Shown here one piece after another: positions 61,603-64,000 of a stretch of 64,000 bases of DNA; position 1 is the first letter of the stretch, and each line of letters starts with the position of its first letter. Made by a program: the position numbers and the translations under genes. This stretch comes from Apostichopus japonicus (lineage: Eukaryota; Echinodermata; Holothuroidea; Aspidochirotida; Stichopodidae). Where the stretch lies: NCBI RefSeq assembly GCF_037975245.1, contig NC_092569.1, positions 25,991,168-26,055,167 on the forward strand, read 5' to 3'. The notes under the pieces were generated by a model. The model did not search any database. It saw only the letters and a program-made list of their open reading frames with translations, and was not told the origin of the DNA.

Positions 61603-63440
61603 CGTATGTAGAACTTTCATTTTCCATTATTATTATTACTATACGATAGAGATTGCAGTTAATCCCCTCTTTTCAATGTCAAGGCCCGTGGATTTGGTAC
61701 ACCACTTCACTGTGGACGACACGATTCAGTCTATGTTCACCCCTGATCTTATGTAAAATACTGAAACCCTATCAAACCAAGTGTGAACCAAATTAGGGAT
61801 AGAATTTAAAGAGAGCTTCAACAACACTTGCATTTTGTTTTTGACATAAGAAAAGTCATTTTACTACACTATGCCTATACTGATAATCCTCAGATTCTCA
61901 AATGACACGTGACCAGGACCTTGATGTTCTATAAGGACGTGGTTTTGACCTACCAAATATATTCAGAAAAGAATCAAGCAGTTTTGTAACAAATCATCAG
62001 TTTCAGCTGCAGGAATATTACTCTTAAGGACCTATAGTAGAACATAAATGCAACAAGCATTATTATATAAGTATATCCAATTCCCAAGTTGATTCTTCAT
62101 TAATATATATATATATCCTAACCTCATATGCGTCAGGATCATACCTACCATATGTGAGCACGAGCATTCACTCTTGATCCGGTATCTATATGCGGTTGTC
62201 TGTCTTTTGCGGTGAGTCACGTTAGGGGAGCTGGGTACAAGCAAACACACATACAAACAAGGGTAGATAAGCAATGCTTTGCTATAGGAAACTCCGGTTG
62301 TTGAGTGTTTGTTACTTGACTTATAGGTTCCCCCTTTGAGTAATTGAGTAAACAGGTTTAAAGTCATACATATATATATATAAATATATATATATGTATA
62401 AATATATATATATTATCTTTGACGTTACGTTACTTCGATGATTTAGTGTGTACGTCAATGGGACATTTATTGGGAGTATGCGACCTTAACAGTGATTTCA
62501 ATTACGGGGAGGTCCTATAGTACTTCTATCAGTGAAAAACATAAAAAGATATGCGAAGATACTTCCTCTTTGTAGTGTGACGTCACAAAAATGTTTGCGC
62601 AATGTACCAAAATGTAACTTCTTTTTATTCCTTGCTGTGAAAAGTCACCCAAGCCTACTTCGGCAAGCATGCAAACTTAAGCAAAAACAAAGGTTAACAA
62701 GCCTGATCTTCATTCATGTAGGCATACATTGTTCACGTGATCATGTAGTTACCTTGGTGATAAAGGTCTACCAATGTAAGCAGGACAAGGTGAGGAAACA
62801 CAGCGCCCGATATCTGAAGTGGTTGGCAAACAAAACGGGAGGATTAATGGGTTGGATTGTCAAGTTAGATATTATAAACTTCAACAGCAAAGATGTGCCA
62901 TTTTTATGACATAAAAGCGAGATAGCCAATAATGTTCAGCATATGTTGTGTTATATTCGACAACATAGATAAAGATAGCAATACGAAACTGGTTTCTCGG
63001 CATCTCAATCTTCAAACTTAAATTTTTGGCTAAGTTTTTTTTTTTCGGGGGGGGGGGGGGGGGGAGGGGGCGTAACGTTGAGTAATATACCTTTCCCTCA
63101 ATTTAGACAAATATAAAACAAGAGTCATATTAGCAATAACAAAGGAGAGAAACCAAATTGTTGATCCATTTAAAAAAAAAAAATGACCAGTTTTTCCTCA
63201 TGACAAAACCACAGTCAATATAAGAATATTTTATATACAATTTAAAACAAAGATGGTGACTAGCATGGCGGTGTGAGGCGAAATCTCTTCCCACATACTC
63301 CGGGCGTATGCTGGCACGTTCGTTTTGTTTTTGTGGTCTTGTTTTGGTCTTATCTTTGGGGGCCTCTCCTATGAATCAACAGGATATTACAACATGGTGT
63401 GGCACCATATTCTTTGCTTAGCGTAATGTCATCTTTTTCT
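61603..63440. other. Intergenic DNA without supported genes
   Basis: Includes (TA)n near 62364-62413 and a G-run of about 18 at 63047. The ORF at 62532-62909 (125 codons) has no recognised motif. Confidence 0.4.
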
Positions 63441-63445
63441 AAACT

Positions 63446-63697
63446 CTAACCTCCCATGATGCACATGGACAGCGGTGTACACCTCTGGTTCACAAAAGTG
63501 GGGCCGAAGTCTAAATTAACCCCCAGCTGATTTAGTAAGATAGTGTCATGGACCTTTATTGAAGGGTCCGCCAGATGAGAATAACATTTATATTTGAGAG
63601 GGGTGATCCTGGGGTCGCTGAAGTTGGGAGGTCTATGGTCCTCCTTCAGAAGAAAGAGATAATAGTTTAGACGTGAAATGGGTGCATTATGATACAC
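63446..63697 (-). CDS. Uncharacterised open frame, possibly an exon or element remnant
   Basis: An 83-codon minus-strand frame. Its composition (LLKEDHRPPNFSDPRITPLK) is less biased than the AT-rich noise around it. I recognise no domain, signal peptide or splice context, and it may simply be chance or the edge of a transposon ORF. Confidence 0.15.
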   Translation of the reverse strand: MYHNAPISRLNYYLFLLKEDHRPPNFSDPRITPLKYKCYSHLADPSIKVHDTILLNQLGVNLDFGPTFVNQRCTPLSMCIMGG

Positions 63698-64000
63698 ATT
63701 TAACTATACATTAGCACTAAACGTAAGGTTGTGCTTATAAGTACATATTCATGTCTTCATTGTAAGTGTGCGTGTGTGTGTCCACGGGTGTGTCTGTGTG
63801 TGAGAGAGGTTCAATAGGAGGTTAGACACCAGTAGGAGTGGTTTAATCTTCTTCGGCGGAATGTAATAGTCTGAATAGACTGAATAGTCTCCCCTACTAA
63901 TGATGAGAGATTGGGGTCATGTACCTTCCCCCTGCCCCCTGCCCCAGGCTCACACCCCTTGCCTATTCCTTCCCTGTTTTATTTGCACACACCAGTGTAT

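Noticed and set aside
62532..62909. 125-codon + strand ORF
   Set aside because: No recognised domain, signal peptide or splice signals; could not be supported.

Overview
The window is animal nuclear DNA. It is AT-rich and intron-rich, with long non-coding stretches, dense microsatellites and many short transposon relics. Two protein-coding genes can be supported, both on the + strand. The first (about 945-16693) is the 3' part of RB1CC1/FIP200, the scaffold of the ULK autophagy-initiation complex. Ten exons join in frame into about 1013 residues: an acidic linker, a coiled coil of about 620 residues and the C-terminal Claw domain. The second (50796-53526) is a complete two-exon gene for a secreted IL-17-like cytokine. 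The RB1CC1 orthologue, the invertebrate-style CxCxxC pattern of the IL-17 and the repeat types suggest an invertebrate deuterostome, perhaps an echinoderm such as a sea cucumber. That placement is inference.

Layout. 1-560: 3' end of a LINE. 945-16693: RB1CC1 exons. Their introns hold a 53-bp minisatellite (1419-2330), a 55-62-bp minisatellite (7632-8285), an antisense copy of part of the gene's own coiled-coil exon (8752-8882), LINE 3' ends, a hAT MITE with a perfect 8-bp target duplication (10032-10441), a tRNA-derived SINE placed against a splice acceptor (11814-12065), another TIR element (12741-13224) and 66- and 21-bp minisatellites. 19171-21651: a 71-bp satellite organised in higher-order units of about 709 bp. 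21720-21911 and 23043-23205: two retroposed elements whose 5' end matches U2 snRNA. 25910-35423: a cluster of G-rich TIR elements, one of them (27042-28767) nested in a large palindrome. 42600-42739: a short element with a tRNA-like region and a complete hammerhead ribozyme motif on the minus strand. 43648-50400: mostly AT-rich non-coding DNA. 50580-53526: the IL-17-like gene, with a kappa-B site and a TATA motif upstream. 53700-64000: mostly featureless, apart from a long (TA)n tract and a second copy of the 25910 MITE at 61221-61594.

The strongest candidates for undescribed biology are the U2-headed retroposon family, the tRNA-plus-hammerhead element, and the inverted copy of an RB1CC1 exon inside its own intron. 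The two host genes belong to different pathways (autophagy initiation; cytokine signalling), and nothing in the sequence shows that they are co-regulated. Exon boundaries were assigned by reading GT/AG signals and phase, without transcript data.
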